Positions 6,606-8,997 of a DNA stretch of 8,997 nucleotides are shown here, in pieces (within the stretch, counting starts at the first letter, position 1; every line of letters begins with the position of its first letter). The DNA is from an uncultured Megamonas sp. Lineage in GTDB: Bacteria > Bacillota_C > Negativicutes > Selenomonadales > Selenomonadaceae. The stretch is from NCBI GenBank assembly GCA_900556715.1, contig USPM01000031.1, positions 1-8,997 on the forward strand. Reading direction: 5' to 3'. Below the pieces are notes generated by a model that was not told where the DNA came from, searched no databases, and saw nothing but the letters and a program-made list of their open reading frames with translations. The position numbers and the translations under genes were made by a program.

Positions 6606-8108
6606 TTAAAAAGTAATCTCTGCTCCTACACGCCAAATTCTACCTTCTAAATAAATATCTCCTATTTTTTTATCTCCAATATTATCTACACCTGCAAAAA
6701 CTCGTCCACTTCGACCATCATCAAAAGCGAATTTTTTATTTACTACAAAATTTAAAGTATTATAATCATAATTTTCATTAGCATAATGATAATTACTTAT
6801 CCAAGAATTCCAAAGCTTAGCACTATATCCATTAATATCATTATCATCATAATTCAGTTCTAAAGTGGAAATATTATCGGCTGTCGCAGATACTTTTTCC
6901 CCATCACTATCTTTAGCATTGAGCCAATTACTAGTCGCTCTAATAGACCAATTATCATTGAATTGGCGACCTACTTCAAATTCTACGCCATCAGTTTTGG
7001 CATCTTGAGCATTGATAAATGTATTTTTTCCATTTACTTTATCATATGTTATTAAATTATCGTATTTACTATTAAAATAATTTAATTTCAACCAATTATT
7101 ATCTTTTTCAGCTTCAAAACCGAGTTCCCATGTAGTAGCTTCTTCTGGTTTCAAATCTGGATTTCCATATATCGTAGTAAAACCATGATCTTGCCCAGCA
7201 TATAATTCCACTAAATTCGGAGCTCTCCATGATTTACCCCAATTAGCTTTGATGCGACTATTATCACTTAGAAAATAAGTTGCACCTAATTTTGGTGTCG
7301 TTTTTCCGCCAAATTGTTCATCATGGTCATATCTCACTGCTGGAATAAATAAAATTTTATCATTTATAAACCATTCATCTTGAATATATCCAGCATAAGC
7401 AGAATTGTCCTTGCTATTACCTTCACCTAAAGCTAAGATTGGGCCTTCTACGCCTATATTTTTATATTCAACACCATAAGTTAATAAATGCTCATCTCCT
7501 GCTTGTACTGTATTTTTAGCTTCAATACCTAAAGTATCAAATGTATTTTGCTTATAACTATTATTTTTACTGCCCTTATATTCTTCCTTATCATATCGAT
7601 TATAATAAGCTCTAATCATATAATTACTATTATCGCCTTTTCCATTATAAGCTATGCTATAATCTTGATTTGTCTTATCATAATTTGTGGAACTTTTGCC
7701 CATTCCCATAGAAGAATAATCTGTTATTTTCTTTGATTTTTCATCATAATAACCTATATAAAAATCTAAATTATTACTATCATCAAATGCATACGTTCCA
7801 CTAAAATCATAATTTGTTCTAGGGCCAAAATAATTCGTCCCTGTGCCACCGACAAATTCACGTTTACGATATTTGGCAAAATTAGCATTCACTACCCCAT
7901 TGAATTTACCTTGCTGACCTAAATCAAAACGATAATAATTATTCATGACATCAGTTCCTGTATTTGCTCCTACAGTTACAGATTGTTCTTTGGATTTTTT
8001 CGTAATAATATTGATTACTCCACTTTCAGCATCTGCACCATATTGAGCGGAGGCTGCACCTCTAACAATCTCAATGCGTTCTACACTAGATAAATTTATC
8101 TTATCTAA
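6606..8108 (-). pseudogene. TonB-dependent receptor truncated by an IS element
   Basis: A 500-codon open frame ending at the stop at 6606 encodes the second half of the plug and the whole barrel of a receptor paralogous to the intact one downstream. The frame runs back from the internal ATG at 7946 through IERIEIVRGAASAQYGADAESGVINIITKKS to a leucine codon at 8108-8106, which aligns with L129 of the intact receptor. About 128 N-terminal residues (start codon, signal peptide, TonB box, first half of the plug) are missing: the sequence turns into the right end of an IS200/IS605-type element at about 8110. The missing part should lie beyond the element, outside the window. The remaining coding sequence has no frameshift or stop and keeps the terminal F, so the interruption looks recent. 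Without its signal peptide the remnant cannot be exported, so the copy is inactive unless the element leaves. Confidence 0.9.
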
Positions 8109-8109
8109 C

Positions 8110-8220
8110 TGAACCTCCCACGACTAAAGTCGCGGGGTTCTCGGTCAAGTATTCTAACGAATACAGTATCTCCGAGCTATCCCCATAGTTCCTACGGTTC
8201 TTGTATATATTACTTAATAT
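8110..8220 (-). ncRNA. Right-end / omega-RNA scaffold region of the TnpB element
   Basis: The 110 bp behind tnpB are highly structured. On the minus strand: an 8-nt-scale stem CTCGG/CCGAG (8176-8172 with 8144-8140) encloses GTATTC/GAATAC (8164-8149), then a hairpin made of GAACC..CCC..CGACT at 8111-8125 against AGTCG..GGGGTTC at 8128-8140. This matches the position and form of the right-end hairpin and the 3' scaffold of TnpB-guiding omega (re) RNA, which usually overlaps the end of tnpB. Its guide would begin immediately after the element end, at about 8109 going left, i.e. in the receptor gene. Transcription and RNA ends are inferred. Confidence 0.65.
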
Positions 8221-8997
8221 TTAAGCTATGTTTAATATTCTTAATCCTTCATTTCTAATATTTATAGCTGCATTTACATCTCTATCATGATGTGTTTTAC
8301 ATTTAGGACAGTTCCACTCTCTAACATTTAAGTTTTTTATTTCAGTATTTTTATATCTACAAACATGACACAATTGGCTTGAAGGATAAAATTTATCTAT
8401 TTTGACAATAATTTTGCCAAACCATTTGGCTTTATATGTTAGTTGTCTCATAAACTCTGACCAGCTGACATCAGCTATATTTCTTGCTAATTTATGATTT
8501 TTCATCATGTTTTCAACCTGCAAATCTTCAAGACAGATTACATCATAATTTCTGATAAGTTGACATGTCACTTGATGAAGTAAATTATGTCTTTGATTAG
8601 CAATTCTATCATGTAACTTTGCCACTTTTACTCTAGCCTTTTCCCAATTTGAACTTCCTTTTGTTTTTCGAGAAAGCTCTCTTTGGAGTTTAGCTAATCT
8701 AGTCAGTGATTTTTGCAAGTATTTAGGATTGCTATATTTTACTGCATCTGAGGTTATGACAAAATCCTTTATTCCTAAATCTAAGCCAACATATTTATCC
8801 GTTTTGATGAATTCAGGTTGAGGCAGGTCTGTACAACATAGTGCAATGTAATATTTTCCACTAGGAGTCTGTGATACTGTCGCACTTAAAATCCTACCTT
8901 CTATTTGGCAATATTTATCTCTTATTTTTATCTTACCTATTTTAGGTAGTTTTATTTTATTTCCTAAAAATACAATGTTGTTATTTGTCATATTTGT
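8221..8997 (-). CDS. tnpB: TnpB RNA-guided nuclease, N-terminus outside the window
   Basis: IS200/IS605-family TnpB, the RNA-guided DNA nuclease ancestral to Cas12. The visible part is the C-terminal two thirds or so: counting from the methionine codon at 8991, the frame is also open through the last six bases, and that methionine is internal because full-length TnpB is around 370 residues or more. The catalytic RuvC residues are present: D71 in GLDLGIKD, E155 in [10 protein letters not shown], and the third acidic residue in [11 protein letters not shown] (D236/D238, D238 more likely). A zinc ribbon, CHVC at 208-211 and CPKC at 228-231, lies between the last two. No stop or frameshift is seen. 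TnpB cuts the empty donor site using an omega RNA made from the element's right end, which favours retention of the element. Confidence 0.94.
   Translation of the reverse strand, partial: TNMTNNNIVFLGNKIKLPKIGKIKIRDKYCQIEGRILSATVSQTPSGKYYIALCCTDLPQPEFIKTDKYVGLDLGIKDFVITSDAVKYSNPKYLQKSLTRLAKLQRELSRKTKGSSNWEKARVKVAKLHDRIANQRHNLLHQVTCQLIRNYDVICLEDLQVENMMKNHKLARNIADVSWSEFMRQLTYKAKWFGKIIVKIDKFYPSSQLCHVCRYKNTEIKNLNVREWNCPKCKTHHDRDVNAAINIRNEGLRILNIA

Larger units (their letters stand above)
8110..8997 (-). mobile_element. IS200/IS605-family element with tnpB, left part outside the window
   Basis: The element is defined by tnpB, the hairpin at its right end (about 8111-8140) and the abrupt change from receptor coding sequence. 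The right end is at about 8110, with an uncertainty of a few bases because this family makes no target duplication or terminal inverted repeat. No tnpA is seen; it may lie upstream beyond base 8997 or be absent, in which case the element depends on a transposase in trans. The left end and the target/TAM motif are also outside. Confidence 0.85.

Noticed and set aside
7548..7736. A 62-codon plus-strand open frame rich in isoleucine
   Set aside because: Antisense to the truncated receptor; the apparent hydrophobic protein comes from AT-rich complement of coding sequence.
7944..7946. ATG at 7946 as the true start of the second receptor
   Set aside because: The homologous frame continues 54 codons upstream with the conserved plug-domain end, there is no signal peptide after this ATG, and the intact paralogue shows this is an internal position.
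8989..8991. ATG at 8991 as the true start of TnpB
   Set aside because: The frame is open to the window edge and the residues that follow belong to the middle of TnpB; about a third of the protein is missing.
1948..8997. A functional link between the CRISPR array and TnpB
   Set aside because: TnpB is related to Cas12 by descent, but here it has its own right-end RNA scaffold, lies about 5 kb away, and its element shares no sequence with the CRISPR repeat.

Overview
The window looks like the AT-rich chromosome of a diderm Firmicute (Negativicutes; a Selenomonadaceae/Megamonas-like gut bacterium is my best guess, not proven). The argument is the combination of Firmicute-type SufS-SufU iron-sulfur genes with outer-membrane TonB-dependent receptors and a ChaN-type lipoprotein, plus low G+C, AAGGAG ribosome binding sites and a clostridial-style CRISPR repeat.

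Layout: (1) 64-1717, plus strand: the end of a suf operon, sufS and sufU overlapping by 8 bp and closed by a strong hairpin terminator. (2) About 1778-3296: a CRISPR leader with its own sigma-70-like promoter (TTGTTT-17 bp-TATAAT), then 20 repeats of 30 bp and 19 spacers of 35-38 bp, ending in a degenerate repeat and a hairpin terminator. No cas gene lies in the window, so the array is isolated from its effector genes by at least 1.9 kb on the left and 5.7 kb on the right. Repeat form suggests subtype I-B. Two spacers are themselves intrinsic-terminator-like hairpins, one of them pointing in the transcription direction. (3) 3448-6559, minus strand: an iron/haem uptake unit made of a Fur-box-like palindrome, an intact 673-residue TonB-dependent receptor, an intergenic terminator/attenuator and a ChaN-family lipoprotein with a TTG start. 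(4) 6606-8108, minus strand: a second, paralogous TonB-dependent receptor whose first ~128 residues are cut off by an IS200/IS605-type element. (5) 8110-8997, minus strand: the right end of that element, with a structured omega-RNA-like region and a tnpB gene whose N-terminal part runs off the window. The RuvC and zinc-ribbon residues of TnpB are intact, and the DNA just past the element end (the guide position of a TnpB omega RNA) is the interrupted receptor gene.

How they work together: regions 3 and 4 are plausibly one iron-regulated locus (two receptors plus a periplasm-facing lipoprotein) supplying iron or haem, while sufS/sufU use iron and sulfur for cluster assembly. The CRISPR array and TnpB element are an immunity locus and a mobile RNA-guided nuclease that happen to flank it; I see no direct sign that they are functionally linked to each other. 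I did not find a clearly new multi-gene system. The most noteworthy points are the terminator-bearing spacers and the TnpB insertion with a guide predicted to recognise the empty receptor allele.
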